From positions 49,179,197 to 49,243,196 of the forward strand of contig CM046858.1 in NCBI GenBank assembly GCA_025617745.1: a DNA stretch of 64,000 nt, written 5' to 3'. The notes under the pieces were generated by a model that was not told the origin of the DNA, did not search any database, and saw only the letters and a list, made by a program, of their open reading frames with translations. Within the stretch, counting starts at the first letter, position 1. Each line of letters starts with the position of its first letter. Both the position numbers and the translations under genes were made by a program. The DNA comes from Heliocidaris erythrogramma (taxonomy: Eukaryota; Echinodermata; Echinoidea; Camarodonta; Echinometridae). This document shows positions 1 through 12,706 of this stretch, piece after piece.

Positions 1-2119
1 ATACACAGATAAGGGAGCAATTATGGGTCCTTGCCCAGATATTTTTTTCTCACCCAAACTTGCCATTCATTAGCATATAAAATAGTTTTAATTTTGTGCA
101 GTGGTTTATTGCGTCATGTGTAAATGAGCCTTTAGAAAAGTTTATACAGCTGTGCAATCTCCATCATCGTGAATGATGGTGGATAGGCATCTATTTACCT
201 TCCAGTCTGCTCCACCAGTTTGAGGTAAAATTTGCCATTTCTGCCATTTATACGTTGGAGACAAAATCCTCTCTCACATGGGGGATATTACATTAAAAAA
301 TTCATTATATATACAAATATATCTAAAAAAATCATCATGTGTGTAAAAATTTAATACATTAACAGGTGATATCTAAATGATTACTGCTTTGTCGTGTATA
401 TAGATGTCATGTGATGCTACAAGCCATGGAGGCACATATCAGTGAGTCTATTCTTTGCATTGGGTAATGTAAGTTTCAATGAAGGTAGACCATCTTGGTG
501 ATTTCAGAAGCTCACTACTTTAAAAAATAAATATATAAATCAAACTTTTTTCCCAAGCATTACGACTCATATAAAGCAAGATCTGCTAAGAGCTGGATGG
601 CATTTACGCTCTTCTATCTCTCAGCACATCAAATGACATGAAAGTCATGAAAGTCATTTCGAAATTTCGAATGATAGAAAAATGCCCTTTACAGCTTCAA
701 ATTTCACTGTATTGATAGTTCTTCGATTACATAGAACACAGCGTCTTCACAAAACAAATGAAGGACTTGCTATGCATTGCCATGATTAGATGCAAGAGAA
801 GTGGCGGAGATGTGTCTCATTTGGCCACCTGTCTATCACGACCATGTAATTTTGTCTTCGCAGTGCCAACTTAACACACTCCCACGGCCCCTCAGCACAT
901 TAACGTTTTAATGTGCCAGCGTGCAAGAGACGCGAACTTGCACTTTCATAAGCTCTGCACCGCCTCTGCACCGCCTCTGCACGTAAATCCACACCACGTA
1001 CGACTGCTACCGAAGCAGGTATGTTTAGCTAAGGAGCAGTTCATCCGCTGACCCTTGCCAATCCTCAAATTGGTAACTAGAAACCCTCCTATCCATCTAA
1101 TTCGTTCAAATGAAAAGAGTACATCTCCACCCTAAATGAAGAGTGATGGAAGGTCTCCATCGAGAAGTCAATTAGAGCTCTTTGCGATGGAATTCCTTCC
1201 GCCGTCCACACGGAGATAGAAATTTAACCAATAATGCCTCTTTCTTTCTCTTAGATTCTTCCCCCATTATTGATATAAGATATTCATCTAGATTTAGATA
1301 TCACTATTCACAAGACAGGAGGGCGGAAATTAGTCACAATTTTGAAGCGGATGGTAATGATTTAAATATAATTTGAATATAATTTGAAAAAAAGTTATTT
1401 TTGTTTATTGACGAAACGAACCCGTTTGTTATTCTCAGATGATAGATGAAAAGCATTTTTCTATCATTTTAGCCTGCAATCAATATAGATTTGGCATTCA
1501 TTACATAGAATTGTCCAGTAGAAGGTCATTAGGATAAGTAATATAGTCCAATTCAGGCTCATTGTCAGAGAAGATAAGGAGATATTGCAGGTAAATTTCA
1601 ACCACTGTAATCTGTTTGCTTAGAATCTCTGAAACCTTATCACCAAGATATCTGTCAGCAGACGCTGAGGCATGTATGAGAAATATGATTTCAAAAGCTT
1701 TACAAGTTCACTGACTTGCTCTTAAATTCCAAAAGTTAACTAAAGAAAACTAACATGACCGTGATATTTACAACACTACAACTAAGCACAAAAACAATTA
1801 ATGAAATCATTTTTATATGAAATGTATTTTTCTTCTGATATAATTATTCTTGTCAGTTTAGTAAAGAGTAAACTAAAGAGTAAACTAAAGAGTAAACTAA
1901 ACAGCTTGAGTTTTCAACAAAAAAAAACAATACTCCCTGAGCTGCAATGAGGATAAGTCATACACATGTAAGTTGTATCGAATTGAATTACTTATTGGTT
2001 TCTGCCCACTTTTGAAGACAAATCTGAGGCAAAATGGGGATAGAAAAAAAAATAACATAAAACTGATCGGGGATCTTGAAATGATGACTGGCTTAAATGC
2101 ACTATAAAAGGTGAAAGAC
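1..2119. other. Non-coding A+T-rich stretch
   Basis: I see no gene, RNA gene or recognisable transposon here. Open frames are short and of low-complexity composition. A 12-base unit (AGAGTAAACTAA) is repeated three times in tandem around 1,861-1,900. It may be part of the first intron of the WAVE-homology-domain gene whose first exon lies at 51.5-51.8 kb on the minus strand, but this is only inference. Confidence 0.5.
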
Positions 2120-2271
2120 CTGGGCCCTGTATAAACACAAAGGTTTGCAATCACCTGCAAAATGGAAATGGCCAATCAAGATCATCATTGAATGCATGTA
2201 TTGTTCAAAACCAATCAGAATCGTTTCAAATTTGCAATCGATCACAAACCTTTGTGTTATGGGCGGCCCAG
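2120..2271. mobile_element. MITE-like inverted-repeat element, GGCCCTGTATAAA type
   Basis: The termini form an inverted repeat: CTGGGCCCTGTATAAACACA on the left pairs with TGTGTTATGGGCGGCCCAG on the right, and CAAAGGTTTG recurs as CAAACCTTTG. The end resembles that of the GGCCCTGTTTCAT elements at 20.3 and 23.3 kb. The interior holds CCAATCA motifs. The flanking triplets are CTG on the left and CAG on the right, which fits a CWG target only loosely. Confidence 0.6.
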
Positions 2272-2330
2272 ATTGGATAGTGGGTCACCAATCTATTTGA
2301 GGCTCAAAATGGAATAGGGTCATATCATGA

Positions 2331-2502
2331 TATCAACTGTTCAGAGACACAAGGGCATTAAATCATCTTATTTAACAGAGAGCTAATGCTGCTCTGGCTC
2401 TCAAGAGATGATATTGAATAATATCTGCAAGAAGGGCATTACCTCATATACTTTAACACAGCTACATGTGTATTAATGCCCTCCTGGATCTTCACAGATG
2501 GT
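2331..2502. repeat. Two diverged copies of the 80-85-bp hairpin repeat
   Basis: Two degenerate copies of a hairpin repeat lie head to tail at about 2,331-2,414 and 2,420-2,502. Each has an arm with AAGGGCATTA or a close variant, an A+T-rich loop, and a returning arm (GCTAATGC...CTGGCTCTC in the first, TTAATGCCCTCCTGG in the second). The best-preserved member is at 12,771-12,855. No coding potential is seen. Confidence 0.55.
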
Positions 2503-2747
2503 AAATGTCCAGACTTCAAACAAATATAGCAGAATGAGGGAATAAAATAGAGTAAAGAGAAAAGTAATCAAAATGGCATTTCCTCCTCCTCTTGGAATCA
2601 TCCAATTTAGATTCCAACCATCATCTCCCTCATCTCTAAATGATTTCTGATCGATTGCTATCTCCCAGCAGTCAACAAGGCCTTGGTCAATCCCATTTTA
2701 TCCTTTTCTCCCGCTGGAAATGATTTTGTAAACGCCTCAAGACATTG

Positions 2748-2799
2748 CATATTGTTTGTTTGGAGCCAGAAGGTTGTTAACTCGATGTAAATATATGAG
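2748..2799. repeat. Interrupted hairpin repeat (left arm and loop)
   Basis: TGTTTGGAGCCAGAAGG followed by GTTAACTC matches the left arm of the hairpin at 12,771-12,855, and ATATATGAGTTAAC matches the start of its right arm. At the TTAA of that arm the sequence changes to a piggyBac-like element end. The right remainder of the hairpin was not found downstream. Confidence 0.55.
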
Positions 2800-3020
2800 T
2801 TAACTCTTTCGAGACAATTGACCACATTTTGCGGTTTGGCTCAATAACTTTTGATTCAGAGCTCTAAAATATATACCAGATGCATGAGTAGAAAAAGCAA
2901 AAATTTCTGTACACAGATACACAAATATTATGCAATCATGCTGGCAAATTGCCCTTCTTTAGCATGTACACAAACGTTGCCAATTAGGACATAGGCCAGA
3001 TTTTTGCTCAGTGGATGAAA
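2800..3020. mobile_element. piggyBac-like MITE fragment (TTAA-CTCTTTCGAGACA end)
   Basis: Starting at TTAA, this matches the reverse complement of the right half of the element at 13,828-14,228. Shared blocks include TTTCGAGACA, ACTTTTGATTCAGAGC, ATATACCAGATG and GCAAAAATTTCTG. The other end is not visible, so this is a fragment or a strongly diverged copy. The end is of the TTAA-CCC type typical of piggyBac; the family assignment is inferred from termini only. Confidence 0.55.
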
Positions 3021-3059
3021 GATCTTATAAAGGATTTTTTTTTTTTGCTCAAATATATA

Positions 3060-5829
3060 CATGTGTATTTCATAAAATAATAGAAATATTTCTACTTTGA
3101 ATTTCACATGAAGCCATTCCAGGTGGAAAAAAGGAAAAATGAAATAAATTCACTTTTAATTTCCATTCATTCACATTCAAACTTGCTTCTTGTCCCTCCT
3201 CCCACGTTTTCGTTTCTATCTAGATCTTAACAATTTCTTTCGACCGTTCATTATACTAGCCATCTTACCCGTATCGCGATTTTTGAAATGGAGCGTTTAG
3301 TGCATAAACGTGTTTAAGATGTGGGATTTTTAGGCAGGAAAAACAGGATATAGTACAATTTTTTGGACTTTTTGTTGCTATGATGTACAGCACTGTGTAC
3401 AGCACTGTTGATTTCCTATGCGCGCGGAGAAGTTTATAATCGATTATGTTCATGATCGACTGTATGTGTTATGAAACAGTGTTTATTTTTACCTTTGACC
3501 CCAGTGATGACCCCAGTGACGTTTTAAAAAAAAAGCCAACCCCTTTGGTGAAGATCTGTCGAAGGATCTAGGAGGAGTAGGGGAACAAACAGACAGACAG
3601 ACAGACGAACAGACAGACAGACAGACGAACAGACAAACGGTTCTCGAATTATAGTATGATGATGATGATGTACCTCTACTTCTTACATGAGTCTTTTTCT
3701 CATTTTCATCTACTTCTTCTTCCCCTTCTGTTTCCCCTCCTGCTCCTCACCCACTTATCTCCTCATTCTTCTCTCTTTCCCCCTTTCCTATCTACATGTA
3801 CTTCTACTAATTCTCCATCTTTCATCATTTTCCGTATTATCCCTATTATAACACCCTGTCCTAGTCTTTTTATTCTTATTTTCTTCTCCTTTCTTGGTAA
3901 ATTTCCTTTTGTTTTTAAAGGGGAAAACCCCAAACTTCATTGGATGTAGATCTATGCATGTTGGGTGAGAGACGTTTCCAGTATCTTCTCCGCCATCTTC
4001 AAGTGGTTTACCGACGATGACATGTTTTCTCGATGAGATGCATGGCGACAGTTGTTGAAAAACAAATGTGTATAATGAAGCATGCGTCCATGACATTTCC
4101 TGGGCCAGTGGGATATCACATTGTTTTGTCTTACTCTTTTAACCCATAGCAGTTCAGTTTTCTTAAGGTCTCAATAAATAATCAGCCTTTCTCCTCAAAT
4201 TGGCATCAGTTATACATATTTTCCACTCCTACATATTTTAAAAAAAAATGAAAATATATATTAAATGAATCAATGTTAATTAAAATAATTAAAGTCAACA
4301 AAAATTACCAACATTTATATGAAAATAGTGATTACAAATTTCACATCGCATTGCCAACTTAGGGACTTTCATGATTAATTACAAAGAAATCATTTTTATT
4401 CATGAATGGCACAAAGTACTGCAATAGAAATAGACCGAAAAAAATTCTGTGATTAAAATTGCTCTTTCTGTTCACGTACATGTATAATGTGTAATTGCTA
4501 ATGTTCTGGATCACAACATATTTCAAAAACATCACTAACAGGAGACACTGAACTGTTATGGGTTAACCTCTACAATGCCTAACCAGAACTATGTCGGGGT
4601 GAGCATGCAATGTTTACCCAACAGATAGATATACAGATAATCCATGATGATTATGATCAAGTCAATTACACAATTTAGAACATGTGTATTTAATCGCCAT
4701 TAGGATGTTATAATATCAAGAAAATTAGGAGTGGAATGAGGGAAATTAGGAGTGGAATGAGGGAAATTACAAACATGCAAAGAAATAAACATGGAAAGAG
4801 AATGAAATCATCATTTACCTATATGTATACATGTAGGCAGGGAGAAGAAAGTACAGCTACATGCATGTATTGGAATGTGCTAGAAAGCAATAACAAATTG
4901 GATACCGCAACCAGTAGCGACTATGAAGAAAAATACTTTGTCAAGCAATATCATGCAAGAAATTCAAATGCCACAAATAGCATTTAGAAGGCATCAAATA
5001 GTTTAATAGTGTCAGAAAAGGGAGAAAAGTCAACCTAACTAGACTATTTTTTTATATTCTTCACACACAAACAGAATTGTACTAAGAGAGTTGAAATAAT
5101 CATGAAAATTTCATGAAAAATCTTCTTCTTACGTTAGTGCTGCTTCAATGTCTGAAGATAACCCAAGAGCAGGTGTGAAACCCTCTAGCGTATTCTTTAT
5201 TTTTCTACTGATCATCATGTCATCGAAGCATTTGAACAATGAGACATAAATGACTGATTTCTTTGCTCAAATATGACAGGCAGGCAATCAGACAGCAATG
5301 TTTTGATAATGGGTGATGTGGAAAAGAACAATCGATCAGAAATCACAAAGCACCTGCACAGTTTCCCCCGGTCAGTAACCCAACAGGAAAATTATTATTC
5401 CACCGTTGGGAACACCACCAATACAGGTGAACTTCCTGGAATAACGCTTGTCTCGGCACGAAGATGGTATTGGGTACACACAGTACAGAAAGCAGTGAAA
5501 AACATACTAAGGCGCTGTCAAGGAATGGCTGTGGACAGCTGCAAAAGAGCTCTTGTAAAAAAAAAAAACACCATTAAATTTAATACTTACAAATCACTGC
5601 ATGGAAAACTCAGTTTTACAATTGAAAGCCTCTATAAAGTTCCTGTGAACTAAACAATATTTGTTATGCTCATGTAAGGTTTCAACCACTCCTCCATAAT
5701 GCTGGATATTACTTATTGATGTTCCTAACTGATGTATGAGAAATTTAATCAATGAAATCAATTTATTTTTCTATTTTCTATTTATTCTTCCCCTAATTCT
5801 CTTTTTGTTATTCCTAGGCTTAGCACAAA
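3060..5829. other. Non-coding stretch with microsatellites
   Basis: No gene is recognised. It contains an (ACAG)n tetranucleotide repeat at 3,586-3,640 with regular GAAC interruptions, following a TGACCCC-rich tract that looks like an old repeat 3' end. Pyrimidine-rich sequence runs at 3,680-3,800. A 22-base unit containing GGAGTGGAATGAGGGAAATT is repeated twice at about 4,720-4,768. An open frame of 126 codons at 5,273-5,653 (plus) resembles nothing I know. Confidence 0.5.
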
Positions 5830-6115
5830 GTGGGGGGAGGGAACCTTCGCTCATGCTGGGCCTTCAATATGGAATACTCTCCCTCAAGGGATTAGAAATA
5901 TCAGTTCTGTTATTAAAAGTGTTCAAAAATAATCTTAAAAAGTATCTGTTTAATTTGGTCTATAATTGATTACCACTACCTTTCATGTCCGTACCTCTCC
6001 TATTGCACTTTTGCTTATTTGTCATGTAATTCATCTTTTGCACAAGTTGCGGCTTGAGCAATTTTGATCATCAAATGGATTTGGCGCCTTATAAATCTTA
6101 TATATTATTATTATA
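5828..6115 (+). mobile_element. LINE 3' end remnant (C-terminus of ORF2 plus tail)
   Basis: The translation across two frames reads TFAHAGPSIWNTLPQGIRN then, after a frame change, FKNNLKKYLFN. This is the typical extreme C-terminus of CR1/L2/RTE-type LINE reverse transcriptase proteins (W-N-x-L-P ... F-K-x-x-L-K-x-x-L-F). The sequence after it (TTGAGCAATTTTGATCATCA, then GGCGCCTTATAAATC and ATTATTATTAT) resembles the 3' UTR and short-repeat tail of such elements. The copy is 5'-truncated and frameshifted, so it is inactive. The clade cannot be fixed without database comparison. Confidence 0.65.
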
Positions 6116-6116
6116 C

Positions 6117-6137
6117 TATTCTCTCTTTCTTTCTTTC

Positions 6138-6168
<31 letters not shown>

Positions 6169-6172
6169 CTTC
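6117..6172. repeat. (TTTC)n microsatellite
   Basis: A run of TTTC units with a few TCTC interruptions directly follows the LINE tail. The pyrimidine-rich composition continues to about 6,310, which explains the serine/leucine/phenylalanine-rich open frames there. Confidence 0.85.
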
Positions 6173-6312
6173 TCTTATTTTCTTCCTTTTCTCTTTCCTT
6201 TTCTTATTTTCTTCCACTTCTTTTCTCTTTTTCTCATTTGATTCCTCCACTGTTCCCTTTTATTCAAAGCTTTCCTCTCCCACTTTCCTTTCAATTTTCC
6301 AATCATTTCTGA

Positions 6313-7494
6313 TTGAATCTCATCCTTTCCCAACCTCATCCATTGTTGACCATCATATTTCTTTAATAGTATGGGAGGAGAAATGTCATATCATGGGCCA
6401 GAGTAGAGACATAAACCTACTTCACCATATCATATCCTACTCCACTTCACTACCAAAGAACTATCATCATTTCTTTTTGCCCTAACCTCCCTCCAACCAA
6501 GCACATGTAGCCTTCCACCGGAGCAATTTAGCTGATGAAAACGAAGAAGGCGGATCGCATCAGGGCAAACTAAATCAACTCTGTTATGCTCAAGAGACCG
6601 GCCCCCAAACTATATTTACAATTCCGCAAACGATGCTGGCATATTGATAATAGATTCCACCAAGGTAATGGAATGGGATGGAATAGACGTGCATGGTGTA
6701 CTACAAGCATATCTCCCTTTCCACGTAGCCGGACATGTTGAATACTCCTACTTTGTTCCTAAAAGAGTGCACCTTTTTCAGTCAGATCAGAGGGTTTTCC
6801 CAGGTGTCCTGCTGAAGAGTTCAAATACCTAGCTGTGATTTCTTTTTTAATCTTGCGGGCGATATACAGTAATGGTATTTTAAAAAGGAAACAAAAATGC
6901 CTTACAGCACTGACGGCTCAGGCCAGTATTGACCTACATGTAGAATAAGTTACTACTTTTGTAAGAATTATAACTAGTAACATACAGATTGGTTTGCTGT
7001 TACATAGCCTACATTAAGCAGGTCTGAGTAATTTTTACATATACATTTCTATAGGCCTACAAAACAGGTACATAACAATTTCCCTCATCACTGTTACAAT
7101 CCAATTTTCTGCAATTTTCTAGAAGGACACTGGCATTTCAAAGTTTAGACCTTATGTTATCATATGAAATGTGGCTTTGCTGGTTTAACATTTTTTTCCT
7201 AACTACATAATCATTTCTAACCACTGTAACAATACAAAGACTTTACTAAAATATCGGCCGTTTCATCAAAATGCATTTTTTTTTTCATCAAAAAGTTTGT
7301 CAAATAGTGAATTTCGAGTAGTGACATAAAAGAATATTCTTTATACCTAAGTGCAATTTTTATTGTACTTTGTTTCATTTTGAAGCAAATGGAAACAAAC
7401 TGAAGGTGAAATAAACTTGGTATATTTGCACAGTTGGAGCTCCCTGGAGTTAACATTCAACCTGACTAACAGGAACTACATGTACAGCCTACAC
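6313..7494. other. Non-coding stretch, nothing recognised
   Basis: I see no gene, RNA gene or transposon end. Open frames are below 80 codons and do not resemble known proteins. Confidence 0.45.
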
Positions 7495-7669
7495 CAGGGG
7501 GGTGTTTCATAAAGCTGTTTGTAAGTTACGCACAACTTTACGCACGACTGGTGATCAGTTCTTGTGCTAAATGATTGAGAATCTGATTAGTATAGCACCC
7601 AAGAACATGTTCCAGTCCTTCATAAAGTCATTCATAACTTTACGAACAGCTTTATGAAACACCACCCAG
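7495..7669. mobile_element. MITE with CAG target duplication, GTGTTTCATAAAGC ends
   Basis: A 169-bp element (7,498-7,666) has inverted ends: GGGGGTGTTTCATAAAGCTG on the left and CAGCTTTATGAAACACCACC on the right. Both sides carry CAG directly (7,495-7,497 and 7,667-7,669), read as a 3-bp target-site duplication. It encodes nothing. Its end shares the TGTTTCATAAA signature with the elements at 20.3 and 23.3 kb. An (AGT)n run follows at 7,749-7,767. Confidence 0.75.
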
Positions 7670-7769
7670 TATCCCAGTAAATCATTACCCATTAAGACTA
7701 TTAAAAGGATTGTTACCCCTAGCCTTGCACTGTGGGTGCCCAGCCCAGTAGTAGTAGTAGTAGTAGTGA

Positions 7770-9392
7770 TTGACCTTAAATGCCCTCTGTGAACTCTTGT
7801 CAGGTCACTCCTGGCTGGGTTTTCTGAAGCACAATTGTACCTCTGTATTATGCCTGGATGCAGGGTATGCAGTTTAATCCTCCTCTGTGGTTAAATCTCA
7901 CAATTGTAATATGATATCATTCAGCTGTGTTACATGTATCAATTAAGAAGTTTGATTTGATATGTAATATGATATTATTCAGGTCGTGTGAATAGTATCA
8001 AAAGGTACATGTATGGTACGATTCGCATGCTGAGGGCCAGAAGGGCTTTAAGTCAAGGTTTTGGATACACTTCACCTGCGATACATGTATCAAAAGTATG
8101 GAAGGGTATGAATACAGTTTGTCAGCTACAAGGGCCAGAATGAGTCAAGTCCTTCTCATTCTTAATAGCAAACACATTTATTCACCCATTTATTAATCCA
8201 AAACAGTAACATTTCACTGTGATTCATGCACGAAACTCACCTGGATTGTAATTCCCCCCCCCCTTTTTTTGTCCTTTTAGAAGAAAGCTATTTTCATTTT
8301 CCAATGTCCCTGATGTGTGAATAATGCATATTGTATTGTATGTAAATCATACTGAAAAGTTCATTGGACTGGACTATCATCAAGCATTAAGAAGATAAAA
8401 TATATTTGTGGATTTCTCCTTTTCCTTCTTTGATATTAATGTCCGAGTGCTTTTTTTTGCAGGAAAGTAAGTGAAAATCAATTTAGCATTCACAAAGCAA
8501 CTGCAGTCTTAATCAAAGGATTCCACAAGGATTCCTCAGTTCAATGTACAATGTAATAGCTAACATGGAGTCCTACACATGCAGGTCTATACGATAAAGG
8601 TCAAATGAACTGTATAAACGTACTTTTAGAACTCTTTACTAATTACAAATGACTTTTGAAGCATCTACACATCTGCTGCTTCACTGTGCACAAGCAGATC
8701 TTAATCACGCACTAAGCATCATTAGCATGAAACCTCCTTCGTTCGTTGTACGTCACGGTGCACTAATCAGAATAAAAGTAGAAGTCATGTTCCGCAACTT
8801 CTGTCACCGATGCAGGAAGTCCAATCAATTGACCAATTTTTCCCTTGATTGGCGAACCATTTCCGTAGAGATATTTAGTTCATACAAATGCTGGCTGGCA
8901 CCTGTTCTAGCAAGTGTAATACAATAGTTTCCTTCCACACTTAAATAGGACATATGTGGTTTTTTTTCTTTCTTTTCAGCTTGGAATATAAAGCAGATTT
9001 GGTCACAGAAAGCCTTTGCATTTAGGGAAATATATGCCTACATTCCTATAGATGTAAAGGTAAGTGTATTTCCATTTTACTAGTACAGTGTGTGCCTTCA
9101 AAGTCTTGTGCGGTTAATCTGTCTGCTCTTGCTTATTTCACCAGTATTTGACTTAACATCTTCAGAAAAAAAACAATGAGGCACATATGTTAATCCATTG
9201 GTTTTAATATGTTTTTGGTATCACAAACTTTCCAAACACATGGACTCTAGCTCAAGATATTTCATGCTTTGCATGAATAGCATGCATTCAACAGGTTAAT
9301 ATAATACTGAAAAATTACTTTTCTATAATTTAAACATTTAAATATCCAGATTTTCTTTTTCCATGCTGTACACTACTCAGCCTCTTTCCAAC
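7770..9392. other. Non-coding stretch, nothing recognised
   Basis: No gene or clear element is seen. GGCCAGAAGGGCTTTAA at about 8,035-8,052 resembles one arm of the hairpin repeat, but no pairing arm follows. TACATGTA palindromes are frequent. Confidence 0.4.
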
Positions 9393-9607
9393 TACTGTAA
9401 ACGTGGAATATTTCACGGTATGTGGAAATTTTCACGCATTTCGCGCAGCATGAAATGTACGTGAAAATAAAAACGTGCAAATATTTTTGTTTATGTATTC
9501 TTTTGCCCATGAGCCTAGCGCATCGGTGAAATTAAAAACAAGCGAAATTCACTTTACTCAGCCGAGCGCGAAATATTAATCACGCGAAAATTTCCATTTT
9601 TACAGTA
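9393..9607. mobile_element. MITE-like element, TACTGTAAA ends
   Basis: The ends are inverted: TACTGTAAACGTGGAA on the left and TTCCATTTTTACAGTA on the right. The interior carries GCGAAA/TTTCGCG and GTGAAA motifs on both strands. The ends start with TA, which suggests a TA target as in Tc1/mariner-type MITEs. A more diverged relative lies at 18,927-19,128. No coding capacity. Confidence 0.65.
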
Positions 9608-9707
9608 CACCAGGATCAATACGTAATCATGGTAATAGAGCATTAACAATTCTCAAACTACTTCAGTCAATTCAACAGCATCTCTTATCCCAGGGAGAAT
9701 CTTACCC

Positions 9708-10183
9708 CACGTTCAGACTACCAAAACTCATCGTATAGCTATATGAGAACCGTATCTACAGCTATACGACAAGCAATTGTTCTTATCTAGTCTGAACGTT
9801 GTATAACAAAACGTTTAAAAACACTTTGTATCACAAAGTGTCGCATATAAAAATTGATGTCTGAGCATCGTTTCTAAGGAAAACTAAGTAAAGAATCAGC
9901 ATCCACTTGTAGTCTGAACATCGCATCGTACAAAAAAGTTGTAAACTGGGTGGGGCTCATCATGACCAATCAGCTGTAATTTTGCACGCTCCAGCACTGC
10001 CCATGGCGAAACCTGACACTACAAACGTATGGTGTCAGCTGACCTCCCAAAAACTTGTGTCTTTATAAAGATGATTCTTCATACGATATTTTTTTAAAGT
10101 AACCCGTTTCGCTTTAGGATGATTCTTTGTCCGATGTTTCTTTATACGACTTTGGTATAAATTTCCTGTCGTCTGAACAGGCC
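9708..10183. mobile_element. Inverted-repeat element with GTTCAGAC ends
   Basis: The left end ACGTTCAGACTACC pairs with GTCGTCTGAACAGG on the right. The same motif recurs inside (TAGTCTGAACGTTG near 9,779; GTAGTCTGAACATCG near 9,910), as do CGTATA-rich segments on both strands. This fits a non-autonomous DNA transposon. Target duplications are not clear. Confidence 0.45.
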
Positions 10184-10623
10184 ATTATCGGAAGCCGGAA
10201 CAGCAGCAGCAGGCTAGTCTAAAACCACATCTTGAGCTAGAATTCATGAGGCTGCATAATTGGTGAAACACAGAGTGACAGCACTCTGACAAGCTGAAAA
10301 AAGATGTGGTTTGTGAATAGACAAGTTTGGCATATAGTGAAACAAAGGGAATACAGCATCTTCCGAATGTACGAGTATCCCTATCAAGTATCATTACCAA
10401 GCATTGAGGGAGTAAATCTAGTGATGATAAAAATTAAAAAACTTTATCTCTGTATTAAAAGTGTCATTTTATTTGATGATCAATCATCGTAATGAAGCAC
10501 TAAAAATGGTTGAAGATCATTACTAGACAACCAGTATAATTCATTTTATTATGCGTGCTGTAGAAAGATATTAACAAGTCAATTCCAAAAAGAACAAAAT
10601 ATAAGGAATTCCTTTAAGTTTTA

Positions 10624-11446
10624 TATACACTAAAGGGAAAAAGAAACTTATAAAAGTTCAAGAGATCACCAAATTAAATTCTCTGCATGGAAATGTACCA
10701 AATTTGGATATAATGTTGATTCAATGCATGGCTTTAAATGACAGTCAATAACAAAAAGTTTTCTTCAATGCCACAAAAGAAATGTGCACTGAAACAAAGG
10801 ACTCTCTAATCCCAAAGTCACAAAGACAAACTGCAGCCTTGTACACCATATGCATGTCAATGAATGATACAAAAGAATTTCAAAAGGGATTTGCAAGTTC
10901 ATATCCAAACAGATTAATAGCCAGTATGTCCACCTCTAGCTTGCTGGCAAGCTGTACACCGTCTTCGCATGCTTCCGATCAGATTCGCGATGGTAGCCTG
11001 GGGAACATTGTTCCATTCCTCTTGCAGTGCTGCAATGAGCGTCTCCCTATTGATGGGTTGATTGTCACGCCTTGACACACGTCGACCAAGCTCTTCCCAG
11101 AGATGTTCAATTGGGGAAAGGTCTGGTGAACGGGCGAACCATGGCAGAACATCAATATCCTCTTGCTCGAGGGGTGCAAATCCCTTTTGAAATTCTTTTG
11201 TTTCATTCATTGACATGCATATGGTGTACAAGACTGCAGTTTATCTTTGTGACTTTGGGATTAGAGAGTCCTTTGTTTCAGTGCACATTTCTTTTGTGGC
11301 ATTGAAGAAAACTTTTTGTTATTGACTGTCATTTAAAGCCATGCATTGAATCAACATTATATCCAAATTTGGTACATTTCCATGCAGAGAATTTAATTTG
11401 GTGATCTCTTGAACTTTTATAAGTTTCTTTTTTCCTTTAGTGTATA
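10624..11446. mobile_element. Tc1-like transposon with ~270-bp terminal inverted repeats, internally deleted
   Basis: The element starts TATACACTAAAGGGAAAAAG and ends with the inverted CTTTTTTCCTTTAGTGTATA, so a TA target is likely. The inverted repeats run to about 10,893 on the left and from about 11,175 on the right, roughly 270 bp each with few mismatches. The ~280-bp centre holds only the C-terminal part of a Tc1-type transposase on the minus strand. An autonomous relative would be ~1.6 kb or more, so this is a deletion derivative. Confidence 0.85.
10914..11174 (-). pseudogene. Tc1/mariner-type transposase, C-terminal fragment
   Basis: About 86 residues of a DDE transposase C-terminus are encoded on the minus strand. 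The core WFARSPDLSPIEHLWEELG matches the Tc1 signature around the third catalytic acidic residue (the E of PIEHLW). The downstream helical tail with NRETLIAALQEEWNNVP is also typical of Tc1 proteins. The DNA-binding domain and the two catalytic aspartates are missing. Upstream the open frame runs into the terminal inverted repeat and gains an ATG only by chance at 11,231. The fragment cannot be catalytic. Known of the family: these enzymes cut and paste DNA at TA dinucleotides. Confidence 0.85.
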
Positions 11447-12706
11447 TTTTCTGCTTAATTTCTTGCTCTCCTTCTGGAGATTTACTCTTTATACACACTC
11501 ACACAAATTCCTTCTCAATTTACATAGACCAATATAAAGAAATATTTCTGATAAGCTCAAAGAGAAGCTTATTCTGGAAGTTCCAAAACTGAACCAATGC
11601 ATCACCAAAGCAGTGATGTTCAAGCTAGAATGACAAATTGAATATCATATTACACAGAAGAGGAAAATATGGGACAGAGACGTGACATCTTTGCACCTGG
11701 AAAGGTACATGTGCTTGTACTCATAATATTAAATTACTCTTCACAAACAGTAATGTTGTTAAATATTATGTTTAGAGTGAGATGACAAACTAAATTCCTA
11801 TACTCTTTATGAATGAATCTTTGAAATATAATACGCAGGTGGCGTTCAGCCCCTCAATAACTTGATATGGCCATCAAAGTAAAGTGAAAAAGTGAGTAAC
11901 TAAATCAAGAAGAGCATATCAATTATAGTAGCCAAACAACTCAACACTTTCACACGAGACGTAGCCCTACAAATATATCTACGATCATACAAAAAGATTC
12001 ATTCTACAGCAAACACTGAATTCATAATGTGAAGAACAGTTTTGGAGACTAGTTTTTGAAGACTAGTTGCCACTGACAGTGCGAACACCCCCTGGCATGT
12101 GACAATCGATGTGTATTTTAACGAAAGGTGGGAGGAACATGAACATGGAAAGCGTGATGACTGGATGCATCCCCCCCCCCCTCAACTCAAGAGCCTTCAC
12201 TTTATACAGAAGGTACATGTAGTTCAAAGAGAGCCACTTTTACTCATCTCGTGCTTCCTCTTCTGCTCTATGTAGTCCAAATTTTGGAGAAAGGTGAAAG
12301 GGCATGTTGCTTTGCTGGGCAAGCACACACAACAAAAGCATGTGTTATGTTGTGTCCCACTGATACCAAAAGACAAACTCTGTGTATAGATGGCTCTACC
12401 CAATCTTAGGCCCTCTTGAACCTTCCTCATCATCATTAACATTCTCTGAGGGCATCCTCCGACGACGACTACTACTGCACTCTGATCATCCTCCTCCTAC
12501 AACATTTTGATTATTCTCACATCTTCCCATACAAGTCACACCTTTGAACACAATGCACCTTACTTCATAAGCTCTACATCTACATGTACGAATATGAATG
12601 TATGTACTTGAGTATCAATGTGAATATGACAATGTCATGATGTTTTGTTCCAAGTAATTTCATTTCATTATGATGTCATCACTGACGCTCTGAATCTCAT
12701 CGTTTT
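11447..12706. other. Non-coding stretch, nothing recognised
   Basis: No gene or element boundary is seen. A short poly-C run lies at about 12,171-12,181. Confidence 0.45.

Noticed and set aside
5273-5653. 126-codon open frame on the plus strand
   Set aside because: One of the longer frames in the left part, but there is no recognisable motif, a run of lysines from an A tract interrupts it, and it lies in non-coding DNA just before a LINE fragment.
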